Shown here in pieces: positions 47,376-57,809 of a stretch of DNA of 64,000 nucleotides (position 1 is the stretch's first letter; each line of letters begins with the position of its first letter). The notes under the pieces are model-generated. The model was given only the letters and a program-made list of their open reading frames with translations, made no database searches and had not been told where the DNA came from. The translations under genes were made by a program, and so were the position numbers. Source of the stretch: Streptomyces sp. I6 (GTDB lineage: Bacteria; Actinomycetota; Actinomycetes; Streptomycetales; Streptomycetaceae); assembly GCA_003725745.1 (NCBI GenBank), contig RHDP01000001.1, forward strand, positions 1,581,501-1,645,500. Direction: 5' to 3'.

Positions 47376-50369
47376 CTACGCCCCGTAGAACAGCCGCTCC
47401 ACCACCGCGCGGGCCCGCCGCGTCGCCCGGCGGTACCCGTCGACCATCTCGCCCACATGCCCCTGCCCGTGCCCGAGATAGCGGCCCACCGCGGCCAGTT
47501 CCTTCGCGTCGGACGGGAAGGTGTCGCCCGCGCGGCCCCGCACCAGCATGACGCCGTTGCGGACCCGCGTCGCCAGCACCCAGGCGTCGTCCAGGATCTC
47601 GGCGTCCTCCGGCGACAGCAGGCCCGCGTCCCGGGCGGCGGCGAGCGCCGTACGGGTGCGCGTGGTGCGCAGAGCCGGCTCGGCCCGGCCGTGGCGCATC
47701 TGCAGCAACTGCACCGTCCACTCCACGTCGCTGAGACCGCCGCGCCCCAGCTTGGCGTGCAGGGTCGGGTCGGCGCCGCGCGGCAGCCGCTCCGTCTCCA
47801 TCCGCGCCTTGAGACGCCGGATCTCCCGGACCTCGTCCTCGCCCAGGCCGTCGGCGGGGTAGCGCAGCGGGTCGACCAGTTCGATGAAGCGGGCGCCCAG
47901 TTCCGCGTCGCCCGCCATCGGCTCGGCGCGCAGCAGGGCCTGGCTCTCCCAGACCAGTGACCAGCGGCGGTAGTAGGCCGCGTAGGAGGCGAGCGTGCGC
48001 ACCAGCGGCCCGTTGCGGCCCTCGGGGCGCAGATCGGCGTCGATCAGCAGCGGCGGGTCGGAACTCGGGAGCTGGAGCAGCCGCCGCATCTCCGCCACGA
48101 CCGTGCCGGCTGCCCGGGCGGCCTCGTGCTCGTCGACGCCCTCGCGGGGTTCGTGGACGAACAGCACATCGGCGTCCGAACCGTACGACAGCTCGTGTCC
48201 GCCGAAGCGGCCCATGCCGATGACCGCGAACCGGGTGGGGAGCGCGTCACCCCACCGCTCGCGGACGACGGCGCGCAGGGCACCGGCGATCGTGGCCGCG
48301 CTGAGGTCGGTGACGGCGTCGCCCACCCGGTCGACGAGTGTGCCCGGGTCGTGCGCGGCCGGGTTCTCCTCGGTGCCGTAGGAGCCGATCAGGTCCGCCG
48401 CCGCGGTACGGAACAGCTCGCGCCGCCGCACGGCGCGGGCCGAGGCGACCCCCGCCTCCGCGCCGTCCGCGCGCCCGGCCGCCGCGAGCACCTCCTGCTC
48501 CAGATGGTCGCGCCCCCGCGGCTTCAGCCCTTCGGGATCGCCGAGCAGCGCCACCGCCTCGGGGGCCCGCAGCAGCAGGTCGGGGGCGAGCCGGCCGGCG
48601 GACAGCACCCGGGCGAGGTTCTCCGCGGCCGCGCCCTCGTCCCGCAGCAGCCGCAGATACCAGGGTGTCTTGCCCAGCGCGTCCGACACCTGGCGGAAGC
48701 CCAGCAGGCCCGCGTCCGGGTCGGCGGAGTCCGCGAACCAGCCCAGCAGCACCGGCAGCAGCGTCCGCTGGATCGCCGCCTTGCGCGACACCCCGGACGA
48801 CAGTGCCTCCAGATGCCGCAGGGCGGCGGCCGGGTCGGCGTAGCCGAGCGCCTCCAGGCGCTGCCGGGCGGCCTGGGTGCTGAGCCTGGTCTCCCCCGGC
48901 GCGAGCTGGGCGACCGCGTCCAGCAGGGGCCGGTAGAAGATCTTCTCGTGCAGCCTGCGCACCACGGAGCCGTGCCGCCGCCACTCCTTGTCGAGTTCGG
49001 CCACCGGGTCGGCGCGCAGCCCCAGGGAACGCCCGAGGCGCCGCAGATCCTCCTCGCCCTCCGGGACCAGGTGCGTACGGCGCAGCCGGTACAGCTGGAT
49101 CCGGTGCTCCATCGCGCGCAGGAAGCGGTACGCCTCGCCGAGCTGCGCCGCGTCCGCCCGGCCCACGTAGCCGCCCGCGGCGAGCCGGCCGAGCGCCTCC
49201 AGGGTGGAACCGCTGCGCAGTGCCGGGTCGCTGCGGCCGTGCACCAACTGCAGCAGCTGTACGGCGAACTCGACGTCCCGCAGCCCGCCCGGCCCGAGCT
49301 TCAGCTCGCGGTCTATGTGCGCGGCGGGGATGTTGTCGACGACGCGGCGGCGCATCTTCTGCACGTCCGGCACGAAGTTCTCCCGCTCGGCCGCCTGCCA
49401 GACCAGCGGCGACACCGCGTCGATGTAGTCGGCGCCGAGTTCCGGGTCGCCGGCCACCGGCGCCGCCTTGAGCAGCGCCTGGAACTCCCATGTCTTCGCC
49501 CAGCGCTGGTAGTAGGCGAGATGGCTGGAGAGGGTGCGTACCAGCGGCCCGTTGCGGCCCTCCGGCCGCAGATTGGCGTCGACGGGCCAGATGGCGCCCT
49601 CGACGGTGGTCTCCGAGCAGATCCGCATCAGGTGCGAGGCGAGCCGGGTCGCGGCCTTCAGTGCCGTGGCCTCGTCCACGGCCTCGGACGCGGGCTCCCC
49701 GACGAATATCACGTCGACGTCGGAGACGTAGTTCAGCTCATGGCCGCCGCACTTGCCCATGGCGATCACCGCGAGCCGGCAGGCGGCGGCGTCCTCGGGG
49801 GCGTCGGTACGGGCGATGGCGAGGGCCGCGCGCAGCGTCGCCGTCGCCAGGTCGGCCAGCTCGGCGGCGGTCTGCGCCACGTCGGTCGTGCCGCACACGT
49901 CGCGGGCGGCGATCGACAGCAGGCAGCGGCGGTAGGCGACGCGCAGCGACACCGGGTCGGCCGCCTCGGCGAGTCCCCGTTCGAAGTCGTCCACCCCGGG
50001 GTGCAGATCGGACGCCTCGTACATCACCAGCGCCTGCCAGTCGTGCGGGTGCCGGGCCAGATGGTCGCCGAGCGCGTCGGACGCGCCGAGCACCCCGAGC
50101 AGCCGGTCGCGCAGCGGCTTCGCGGAGATCAGCGTGTCGAGCAGTACCTGCCGCTCGTCCGGCTGCTGCGCCTCGACCAGGCGTACGAGTCCGCGCAGGG
50201 CCAGGTCGGGGTCGGCGGTGGCGCCGAGGGCGTCGAGGAGGACGGAGTCGGTGCGCACGGGCGCCATCTCGGGCAGGTCCAGGAGCCGCTCGGCCGCGGC
50301 GGGGTGGGTGAAACCGTGCCGCAGCAGACGGGTGAAGGTACTGCTTCTGCGCCCCGGCACCGATGTCAT
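47376..50369 (-). CDS. glnE: bifunctional glutamine synthetase adenylyltransferase/deadenylase
   Basis: Adds AMP to, and removes it from, the regulatory Tyr of GlnA1 (Tyr397 here), so it tunes glutamine synthesis. The 997-residue protein has two nucleotidyltransferase halves: the N-terminal one with GKCGGHELNYVSDVDVIFV and DANLRPEGRNGPLVRT, and the C-terminal one with GMGRFGGHELSYGSDADVLFV and DADLRPEGRNGPLVRT. Each is followed by a helical GlnD-type bundle (GPGGLRDVEFAVQLLQLVHG and GRGGLSDVEWTVQLLQMRHG). Length and layout match Streptomyces GlnE (about 1,000). ATG at 50369. No overlap with neighbours. Confidence 0.97.
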   Translation of the reverse strand: MTSVPGRRSSTFTRLLRHGFTHPAAAERLLDLPEMAPVRTDSVLLDALGATADPDLALRGLVRLVEAQQPDERQVLLDTLISAKPLRDRLLGVLGASDALGDHLARHPHDWQALVMYEASDLHPGVDDFERGLAEAADPVSLRVAYRRCLLSIAARDVCGTTDVAQTAAELADLATATLRAALAIARTDAPEDAAACRLAVIAMGKCGGHELNYVSDVDVIFVGEPASEAVDEATALKAATRLASHLMRICSETTVEGAIWPVDANLRPEGRNGPLVRTLSSHLAYYQRWAKTWEFQALLKAAPVAGDPELGADYIDAVSPLVWQAAERENFVPDVQKMRRRVVDNIPAAHIDRELKLGPGGLRDVEFAVQLLQLVHGRSDPALRSGSTLEALGRLAAGGYVGRADAAQLGEAYRFLRAMEHRIQLYRLRRTHLVPEGEEDLRRLGRSLGLRADPVAELDKEWRRHGSVVRRLHEKIFYRPLLDAVAQLAPGETRLSTQAARQRLEALGYADPAAALRHLEALSSGVSRKAAIQRTLLPVLLGWFADSADPDAGLLGFRQVSDALGKTPWYLRLLRDEGAAAENLARVLSAGRLAPDLLLRAPEAVALLGDPEGLKPRGRDHLEQEVLAAAGRADGAEAGVASARAVRRRELFRTAAADLIGSYGTEENPAAHDPGTLVDRVGDAVTDLSAATIAGALRAVVRERWGDALPTRFAVIGMGRFGGHELSYGSDADVLFVHEPREGVDEHEAARAAGTVVAEMRRLLQLPSSDPPLLIDADLRPEGRNGPLVRTLASYAAYYRRWSLVWESQALLRAEPMAGDAELGARFIELVDPLRYPADGLGEDEVREIRRLKARMETERLPRGADPTLHAKLGRGGLSDVEWTVQLLQMRHGRAEPALRTTRTRTALAAARDAGLLSPEDAEILDDAWVLATRVRNGVMLVRGRAGDTFPSDAKELAAVGRYLGHGQGHVGEMVDGYRRATRRARAVVERLFYGA

Positions 50370-51253
50370 CCCGCCGCCTCCGATCAAGGTCCGGATCCGG
50401 GTCCGAGCGTAGTCGCAGGGGTACGGGGGCCGCCCCCCGGAGGGCGTCCGGGCGAGGCGGCGCCATGATGCTCGCCGAGTTCCGCGCGGACGGGGCGGGA
50501 CCGACCGTATCCCCGGGATCCCCGTCCGCCTCCGTCTCCCTCCGTCTCCCTCCGTCTCCGCCCGTCTCCTCCGTCTCCTCCGTCTCCTCCGTCTCCTCCG
50601 TCTCCTCCGTCTCCCTCCGTGTCCCTCCGTGTCCCTCCGTCCGCGTCGGTGTCCGTGTCGTGTCCGGGTGCCGCGCCATGCCCGGACGGCACGCTCGCGA
50701 CTCCTCCCGGCGGCGGGCCACGGACCCGGGCTCCGCGCGGTGCCCGGACGGCACGGACAGGTCGGGTCGCGGGCAGGGGCAGAGGCGGGGGCTACCGGGG
50801 ACGGGTCCCGGCCCGCGGGCACGGACGGGTTTACCGGGACGGCCGCGGGCACCCGCAGGCACCCGCAGGCACAGGGTTACCGGGCAGGGCTACCGGGACG
50901 GACACGGACACGGCCGCGGCGGGGACGCGCATCCCGGCCGCCCTGCTGGCCCGGGCACGGCGGGAGAAGTACGGTCCGGAGTGGTACGTCGAGGTCCGGA
51001 CCCGGGGCAGGCCTTCGGGCACGAGGGCGGAAGCCGCGCCCTCTGTCTCCGAGGCGGCGCCGGCCGCGGTCTACGAGGTGGCGCCGAGCCGCGGTCCCCG
51101 CCTTCGGCCGGGGCCGTCGGACGCACGGCCGGACCCGGTGGCATCTCACCGGCCCGGACACCGGGCCGATCCCGGACGCCGGGGGCCGCGCCGTCACCGG
51201 CCGGACCGGCCGGCAGGCGACGAAGACGAGAGCGAGAGGAGAGAGACCACACC
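50370..51253. repeat. 884-nt intergenic region with a (CCTCCGTCT)n microsatellite
   Basis: Divergent gap between glnE and the VOC gene. From about 50524 to 50645 there is a pyrimidine-strand repeat of CGTCTCCTC/CGTCTCCCTC units, then CACCCGCAGG repeats near 50848-50876. One frame at about 50935-51060 reads LLARARREKYGPEWYVEVRTRG and may be a decayed fragment. No intact gene is supported; the glnE promoter should lie at the left end. Confidence 0.5.
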
Positions 51254-51688
51254 ATGGAATGGACCCTCGAGGTGGTCGCCATCCCGGTCACCGACGTCGA
51301 CCGGGCCAAGGACTTCTACGTCAACCGGTGCGGGTTCACCGCCGATCTGGACATGTCGCCGTTCGAGGGCGCCCGCCTCGTCCAGATCACCCCGCCCGGT
51401 TCACGCTGCTCGATCGTCCTGGAGTCCGGGATGCCGGAGTCCCCGGGACAGCCCCGGATGGCGCCCGGCTCACTGCAGGGGCTGCAGATCTGCGTCACCG
51501 ACATCGAGGCGGCCCGCGAGGAACTCGTGGCACGCGGTGTCGTGGTGGGCCCGGTACGGCACGTGGGACCGTCGGGGTGGGCGGACGGCAGGGGCGCGGA
51601 GCCCTGGAACTCCTTCATTTTCTTCCAGGACCCGGACGGCAACGGCTGGGCGGTGCAGGAGGCCCCGGCCCCACTGGCCGAACGCTGA
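51254..51688 (+). CDS. VOC (glyoxalase-like) family protein
   Basis: A 144-residue single VOC domain: MEWTLEVVAIPVTDVDRAKDFYV, then LVQITPPGSRCSIVLESG, LQICVTDIEAAREELVARGVVV and the final FIFFQDPDGNGWAVQE, where the Glu is the usual metal ligand. The ATG has a GAGAGGAGAGAG purine tract upstream. The substrate is unknown; the PDGNGWAVQE end is common in Streptomyces VOC proteins of the lactoylglutathione-lyase-like class. Convergent with glnA2. Confidence 0.9.
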   Translation: MEWTLEVVAIPVTDVDRAKDFYVNRCGFTADLDMSPFEGARLVQITPPGSRCSIVLESGMPESPGQPRMAPGSLQGLQICVTDIEAAREELVARGVVVGPVRHVGPSGWADGRGAEPWNSFIFFQDPDGNGWAVQEAPAPLAER

Positions 51689-51858
51689 TCCGGCCGTTAC
51701 CCCGAGCGCCCCGGCGGCACCGGCAGCCACCGGCGGCACCCGGGCACCGCTGCCGGTGCGCCCCGGTGGCCCGCACCCGGCCAGACGCCTCCGGGCCGAC
51801 GGTCGGTGACCGTCGGCCCGGAGTCCGTTGCAGCAGCGACACCATCGCTGACCCGCGC

Positions 51859-53220
51859 CTACAGCACCGGCAGGTTCTTCCGCAGCTCGAACGCGGTGAC
51901 CTCGGAGCGGTACTCCTCCCACTCGGACTTCTTGTTGCGGAGGAAGAAGTCGAAGACATGCTCACCGAGTGTCTCCGCGACCAGTTCGCTGCGCTCCATC
52001 AGCATGATCGCCTCGCCGAGGTTCTGCGGGAGGGGCTCGATGCCCATCGCGCGGCGCTCGGCGTCCGACAGGGCCCAGACGTCGTCGTCGGCACCGGCAG
52101 GGAGTTCGTAGCCCTCCTCGATGCCCTTGAGGCCCGCGGCGAGCAGGACCGCGTAGGCGAGGTAGGGGTTGGCGCCGGAGTCGAGGGAGCGGACCTCGAT
52201 GCGGGAGGAGCCGGTCTTGCCCGGCTTGTACATCGGGACGCGGATCAGGGCCGAGCGGTTGTTGTGGCCCCAGCAGATGTACGAGGGGGCCTCGCCGCCG
52301 GAACCTGCGGTGCGGGCCGAGCCGCCCCAGATGCGCTTGTAGGAGTTGACCCACTGGTTGGTGACGGCCGAGATCTCGGCGGCGTGCCTGAGCAGGCCGG
52401 CGATGAAGGAGCGACCCACCTTGGAGAGCTGGTACTCGGCGCCCGACTCGTAGAACGCGTTCCGGTCGCCCTCGAAGAGGGAGAGGTGCGTGTGCATGCC
52501 GGAGCCGGGGTGCTCGGAGAAGGGCTTCGGCATGAACGTCGCCTGTACCCCCTGCTCCAGCGCGACCTGCTTCATGACCAGGCGGAACGTCATGATGTTG
52601 TCCGCGGTGGACAGCGCGTCCGCGTACCGCAGGTCGATCTCCTGCTGGCCCGGCGCGCCCTCGTGGTGACTGAACTCCACCGAGATGCCCATGGACTCGA
52701 GCATCGTGATGGCCTGGCGGCGGAAGTCCATCCCCACGTTCTGCGGGGTGTGGTCGAAGTACCCCGAGTTGTCCGCGGGCGTCGGGCGGGAGCCGTCCAG
52801 CGGCCGGTCCTTCAGCAGGAAGAACTCGATCTCGGGGTGGGTGTAGAACGTGAACCCCAGGTCCGAGGTCTTGGCCAGGATCCGCTTGAGGACGAAGCGC
52901 GGGTCGGCGAAGGACGGCGAGCCGTCGGGCATGAGGATGTCGCAGAACATCCGGGCCGTGCCGGGGGCCTCCGCACGCCACGGCAGGATCTGGAAGGTGC
53001 CCGGGTCCGGCTTCGCGATCATGTCCGACTCGTAGACACGCGCGAAGCCCTCGATCGCGGAGCCGTCGAAGCCGATGCCCTCGTCGAAGGCCTGCTCGAG
53101 CTCGGCGGGCGCCACCGCGACCGACTTCAGGAAGCCGAGGACGTCGGTGAACCACAGGCGTACGAACCGGATGTCGCGCTCCTCGAGCGTGCGGAGCACG
53201 AATTCCTGCTGCTTGTCCAT
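51859..53220 (-). CDS. glnA2: glutamine synthetase-like gamma-glutamylpolyamine synthetase GlnA2
   Basis: A 453-residue GSI-fold ligase. It keeps GFDGSAIEGFARVYESDM, THPEIEFFLL, HHEGAPGQQEIDLR, HPGSGMHTHLSLFEG, VNSYKRIWGG and SRIEVRSLDSGANPY. In place of the adenylylation Tyr loop it reads DDDVWALSDAER, so no Tyr is available for GlnE. Gene position, length and motifs match S. coelicolor GlnA2 (SCO2241), which is reported to couple glutamate to polyamines rather than ammonia. Substrate choice is inferred from that homologue. The start is the ATG at 53220 (MDKQQEFVLRTLEE). Monocistronic. Confidence 0.88.
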   Translation of the reverse strand: MDKQQEFVLRTLEERDIRFVRLWFTDVLGFLKSVAVAPAELEQAFDEGIGFDGSAIEGFARVYESDMIAKPDPGTFQILPWRAEAPGTARMFCDILMPDGSPSFADPRFVLKRILAKTSDLGFTFYTHPEIEFFLLKDRPLDGSRPTPADNSGYFDHTPQNVGMDFRRQAITMLESMGISVEFSHHEGAPGQQEIDLRYADALSTADNIMTFRLVMKQVALEQGVQATFMPKPFSEHPGSGMHTHLSLFEGDRNAFYESGAEYQLSKVGRSFIAGLLRHAAEISAVTNQWVNSYKRIWGGSARTAGSGGEAPSYICWGHNNRSALIRVPMYKPGKTGSSRIEVRSLDSGANPYLAYAVLLAAGLKGIEEGYELPAGADDDVWALSDAERRAMGIEPLPQNLGEAIMLMERSELVAETLGEHVFDFFLRNKKSEWEEYRSEVTAFELRKNLPVL

Positions 53221-53361
53221 AGCCACATCCTTGCAGTTCAGACGGCCTGTGCACCACCGCCAGGGCGTAGAGGGGAGCTTCAGTATCACGACCCGGGGTT
53301 TCGCCCAGATTACGCACCCCGTATGACGTGGAGCACGCACCCGCCGTTACCATCTGCCCCC

Positions 53362-53811
53362 ATGGGGGGCATACGGAGCGCCCGCACCGCGCACACGGCG
53401 CGTCCCACGGCTCTGCTGAGTGCCGTGGCGACGCTCCTCGCCGCGCTCTTCTTCTGCCTGGGACAGGCCGGCACGGGCTCAGCAGCGGCACGCGAGCACA
53501 CCGCCCACCGGGCGGAGGGCGGGTTCGCGGCCTCCGCCTCCCCGGCCGTCGGGCACGCCGCCGGGACCACCCGGACGGCCGCGCCGGCCGACCCGGCCAC
53601 CGCGTACGGCTGTCCGTACGACCGGGGCGACTGCGGGATCTACCCGCATCTCGGGCCCGCCGTCCTCACCGCCCAGCCCCAGGACGCGCCACCTGCCGCG
53701 GCCGGGCTCCCGCGCGGTTCCGCCGCGCACCGCGCGGCGGGCGGCCCGCCGCGCACCGGGGCGCTCCCCCGCGCCCCGGACCTGCACGCCCTTCAGGTGC
53801 TGCGGACCTAG
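53362..53811 (+). CDS. small secreted protein, function unknown
   Basis: A 149-residue exported protein. The signal segment is TALLSAVATLLAALFFCLGQAG (split by a Cys in the h-region), with cleavage probably near GSAAA. The mature part is Ala/Pro/His-rich with a small motif YGCPYDRGDCGIYPHLGPAVL holding two cysteines. It ends DLHALQVLRT, an ending seen in other Streptomyces secreted proteins. The first ATG (53362) is followed by GGGGG, so exact start usage is tentative. Divergent from glnA2. Confidence 0.75.
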   Translation: MGGIRSARTAHTARPTALLSAVATLLAALFFCLGQAGTGSAAAREHTAHRAEGGFAASASPAVGHAAGTTRTAAPADPATAYGCPYDRGDCGIYPHLGPAVLTAQPQDAPPAAAGLPRGSAAHRAAGGPPRTGALPRAPDLHALQVLRT

Positions 53812-53973
53812 GCGTGCGCCGAGAGTCCCTCCCGGCCCCGCGGGCCGAGGGAGCCGCTTCCGGATCCCGCTCCCCGGGAGGACCGTTCCGGCGCCGTCCG
53901 TGCCGTCACGGCGCCCGGCGCGGTGAACACGTGCACACCCCGCACCCCCGACGCAGAAGAAGGACGAAGCAGA

Positions 53974-54617
53974 GTGTCGAGCAGGACGAACAAGACGAAC
54001 GACCGCCGCGCCCGGATAGAGGAGATGCGCCGCGCCGAACGGGCCCGCGAACGCCGCAACCGCATCATCACCATCTCGGTCAGCGCTGTGCTGGTGGCAG
54101 GGCTCGTGGGCTTTGGTGCATACGTGCTGAACGAGAAGTCCGAGGAGAAGGCGCAGGCCGAGGCCGCCGCCAAGGCCCCGATCAAGGACGAGAAGTCCTG
54201 GGACGCCAAGGAGCTCGGGCGCAACCACGTCACCACGGCCGTGAAGTACCCCATGAAGCCGCCGGTCGGCGGTGACCACCACCAGGCGTGGATGAACTGC
54301 GACCGCGACGTCTACGACAAGCCGATCCCCGAGGCGAACGCCGTGCACTCACTGGAGCACGGCGCCGTGTGGGTCACGTACAGCGACCAGGCCCCGGCCG
54401 CGGACGTGCAGAAGCTCAAGGACAAGGTCGGCAGCACCTCGTACTCGATGATGAGCCCGGTGAAGGACCAGGCCGGGGCCATCATGCTCAGCGCCTGGGG
54501 CAAGCAGGTCACCGTCGAAAGCGCGGACGACCCGCGGGTGGACCAGTTCTTCACCAAGTACGTGCAGGGTCCGCAGACACCCGAGCCGGGTGCCGCGTGC
54601 ACGGGCGGGCTGAGCGC

Positions 54618-54621
<4 letters not shown>
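53974..54621 (+). CDS. DUF3105 family membrane-anchored protein
   Basis: A 215-residue protein with a charged cytosolic head (DRRARIEEMRRAERARERRNR) and one membrane segment (about 30-50, IITISVSAVLVAGLVGFGAYVL). The extracytoplasmic DUF3105 domain has KYPMKPPVGGDHHQAWMNC, IPEANAVHSLEHGAVWVTY and QFFTKYVQGPQTPEPGAACTGG. The HH, H and C residues suggest a metal or redox site. The GTG at 53974 with AAGGA upstream begins the charged head. Its stop overlaps the DUF305 start in GTGA, so the two proteins probably act together. Confidence 0.9.
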
Positions 54622-55432
<811 letters not shown>

Positions 55433-56179
55433 AGACCGCCACGCGGGCCGGGCAAGCAGGTCGGCCGGGCAGGCCGGCCGGCCGCGCGGGCAGGCCGGGG
55501 GGGGACGGGCCGGCCGGGGGAAGGGCCGGCCGGGGGAACGGGCCGAAAGCCCGTCCCGCGCGGCGGGTCCCTCGCCCGCGCGGAGGCTCACCCCGGGGGC
55601 GGGACGGCCCGGCGGCCGCTCGGGCCTCTCCCGCACCCCCCCGGCCGCCGCCTCCCGGTCCGCGCCGCACCGCCCGTGGCCGGCGGGGCCGCGCGGGGCG
55701 GGAGGCGGCGGCAGCCGGTCGAACCCATGGCGGTCCGGCACTCCCCGGCCCGTCGGCTCCGGCGGTGGTCCGCCGGACGGCAGGGCACCGAGGGCGCGAG
55801 CCGAGTACGAGGACGCGCGAGCGTACCGCCCGCCGTCGGTCCGCCCCGGGCCGGAGGAGTCAGAGGGCTGAGGCGCTGTCCCGCGAGGATGCGGCGCCCT
55901 CCCGGGAGCCGGTCGCCCCGTCAGGCACGGCCACGGCGTCGGCGGTAAGGTCGAAGACGGCTTCCTCGGCGTCCGCCGGGACCACCGGCCGGGCTCGCTG
56001 CCGCGCTGCGCGCCCACGTCGCGCCGAAGAAGTCCCCCGCAGTCCCGGCCGGGGAGATCCCGGCCCGTGGTGCGCGGCGCCGGCGGACCGCCGGACGGTT
56101 CTCCCCCGTCCGCGTGGGACGGCGGGCGTGACATCGGGTTGACAACGGATGTGGGCCACGCCCAGGAGGTACGAACCCC
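55433..56179. other. intergenic region with a coding-like minus-strand stretch
   Basis: Mostly GC-rich sequence with GGGCCGGCC repeats. On the minus strand, a frame ending at 55860 reads PVVPADAEEAVFDLTADAVAV and on to SSRDSASAL with clear G/C third-position bias, so it may be the end of a small or decayed gene; upstream the frame (open to an ATG at 56159) loses that bias and has no ribosome binding site. I do not annotate it as a gene. AGGAGG before 56180 belongs to the CBS gene. Confidence 0.35.
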
Positions 56180-56599
56180 ATGACCACTGCCAAGGACATC
56201 ATGCATCCCGGGGCCCAGTGGATCCCGGCACACGAAACTCTGGACCGTGCCGCGCAGTTGATGCGCGAGCTGAACGTGGGCGCGCTGCCCATCGCCGACA
56301 CCGACGAACGGCTGTGCGGCATTTTGACCGACCGCGACATCGTGGTCGGCTGCGTGGCCATGGGCCACGACCCGTCGAGGGTCACGGCGGGCGACATGGC
56401 CCGCGGCACCCCGCGCTGGATCGACTCCGGCGCTGACGTGGGCGACGTCCTGCACGAGATGCAGGAGCACCAGATCCGCCGGCTTCCCGTCATCGAGAAC
56501 AAGCGCCTCGTGGGCATGATCAGCGAAGCCGATCTGGCGCAGCACCTCTCGGAGGACCGACTCGCCCAGTGGGTCGAGCAGGTGTACGCACGGAGCTGA
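56180..56599 (+). CDS. CBS domain protein
   Basis: A 139-residue protein made of a single tandem CBS pair: TAKDIMHPGAQWIPAHETLDRAAQLMRELNVGALPIAD...ILTDRDIVV and DMARGTPRWIDSGADVGDVLHEMQEHQIRRLPVIE...GMISEADLAQHL. Such stand-alone pairs bind adenine nucleotides and are common in Streptomyces, often under stress control. AGGAGG lies 9 nt upstream of the ATG. No partner gene is evident. Confidence 0.95.
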   Translation: MTTAKDIMHPGAQWIPAHETLDRAAQLMRELNVGALPIADTDERLCGILTDRDIVVGCVAMGHDPSRVTAGDMARGTPRWIDSGADVGDVLHEMQEHQIRRLPVIENKRLVGMISEADLAQHLSEDRLAQWVEQVYARS

Positions 56600-56966
56600 T
56601 GGGACGTCAGCCCACTGGTGCGCCCAGCGGCCGGCACCCGACGTGATCTCACGGCGATTGCCGCCACGTGCCCCCACGCCGTGTGCCACGCCTCCGTGTG
56701 TCCCCGCGCTATGTGCCGCCACGACGTGTATCGCCACAATGTGTGCCGCCGCGGCGTTGGGCGCGGGCCCCGGACCTCGCCGGCCCGAACGCCGGTGGAC
56801 GCCGGTGGAGCGCCGGCGGAGCGCCGGGGTGGACCCGGCGCGCGGCCCCGTGACCGGTGACCACGTGACCGGTGACCGCCTGACCACGTGACCACGTGAA
56901 CCGGCGCCCCGTCCCGGAACCGCCCGTCGGCCGAGCGCGCCCGCGGGTCGGCGGTCGCGCTCCCCG
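56600..56966. repeat. intergenic region with alternating GGTGACC/CACGTG words
   Basis: No gene is supported. At about 56848-56902 the words GACCGGTGACC and GACCACGTGA alternate, giving several overlapping partial palindromes. It lies between the convergent CBS and hydrolase genes and may act as a terminator for both. Confidence 0.45.
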
Positions 56967-57809
56967 TCAGTGCTTCAGGACCGCCCGGGCCACCGCGTCC
57001 GGGCGGTCCAGCATCATCAGGTGCCCCGACGGAGCGACGGCCTCGAAGCGCGCGTCGCCGAGTTCCCCGGCCAGCGCCCGCTGCCGTTCCAGCCAGCGGC
57101 CGGTGGAGCCCCGGCCGCGGCCGTCGGACGCGGCCAGCACCGTCACGGGCACGCCGTGCGGAAGCGGGAACCGTGCGCGCAGCGCGAGCAGTTCGGCGGC
57201 GACCGTACGGTAGTGGGCGTTCTCCAGCAGCGCGCCGCGAAGCACGCGCGAGGTGCCGTAGCAGCGGCGTACGAGCGCGGCGGGTGCGGGATCGCCGCCA
57301 CGCTCGCGGGACAGCCGGACCAGGGCGCGCCGGAGGGCCGGGCCGACCGCGGCGGGTGCCCCGGCGGCCGTGAGGGCCGTGCCGATCCCGTGCGCCACGG
57401 CCGTGCGGACGGCGGGTGCGGCGGGCACCGTGGCGTCCTCCTCGATGCTGGCGTCGACGAGGACGAGACCGGCGGTGCGGGCGGGGTGGAGGCGGGCGAA
57501 CGCCTCCGCGTGGAAGCCGGCGACGGAGTGCCCGACGACGGTGGCGGGCGGTCCGCCGAGTCCGAGGGCCTCGAGGAGCCGGGCGATCCGGTGGGCCTCC
57601 CCCGCGGCGGACGGGCGCACCACGGCGGGGCCGCTGAGCCCGTGCCCGGGCCGGTCGAACCGGACGACGGTGCGGTGCGGGGCCAGCAGGGGCACGACCG
57701 GGTCCCAGTCGAACCAGCTCATGGCGAGGCCCGCGCTGAGGACGCACACGGGCCCGCTGCCCTCGACCACCACGTGGTGCGGCACTCCGCCGATCCGTAC
57801 GAACGTCAC
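56967..57809 (-). CDS. alpha/beta-fold hydrolase
   Basis: A 280-residue alpha/beta hydrolase. The oxyanion-region strand is VCVLSAGLAMSWFDWDPVV, then VVRFDRPGHGLS, the nucleophile elbow VVGHSVAGF (Ser in GHSVAG), the acid in VTVLAASDGRG and the final His in APSGHLMMLDRPDAVARAV. The lid contains an Ala-rich helical insertion. GTG start overlaps the DUF998 stop in GTGA, so the two are co-translated. Substrate not predictable. Confidence 0.92.
   Translation of the reverse strand: MTFVRIGGVPHHVVVEGSGPVCVLSAGLAMSWFDWDPVVPLLAPHRTVVRFDRPGHGLSGPAVVRPSAAGEAHRIARLLEALGLGGPPATVVGHSVAGFHAEAFARLHPARTAGLVLVDASIEEDATVPAAPAVRTAVAHGIGTALTAAGAPAAVGPALRRALVRLSRERGGDPAPAALVRRCYGTSRVLRGALLENAHYRTVAAELLALRARFPLPHGVPVTVLAASDGRGRGSTGRWLERQRALAGELGDARFEAVAPSGHLMMLDRPDAVARAVLKH

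Noticed and set aside
50524-50645. Coding meaning for the CTCCGTCTC microsatellite (Gly/Asp repeats on the minus strand)
   Set aside because: It lies upstream of the glnE ATG, with no conserved start or continuing domain.
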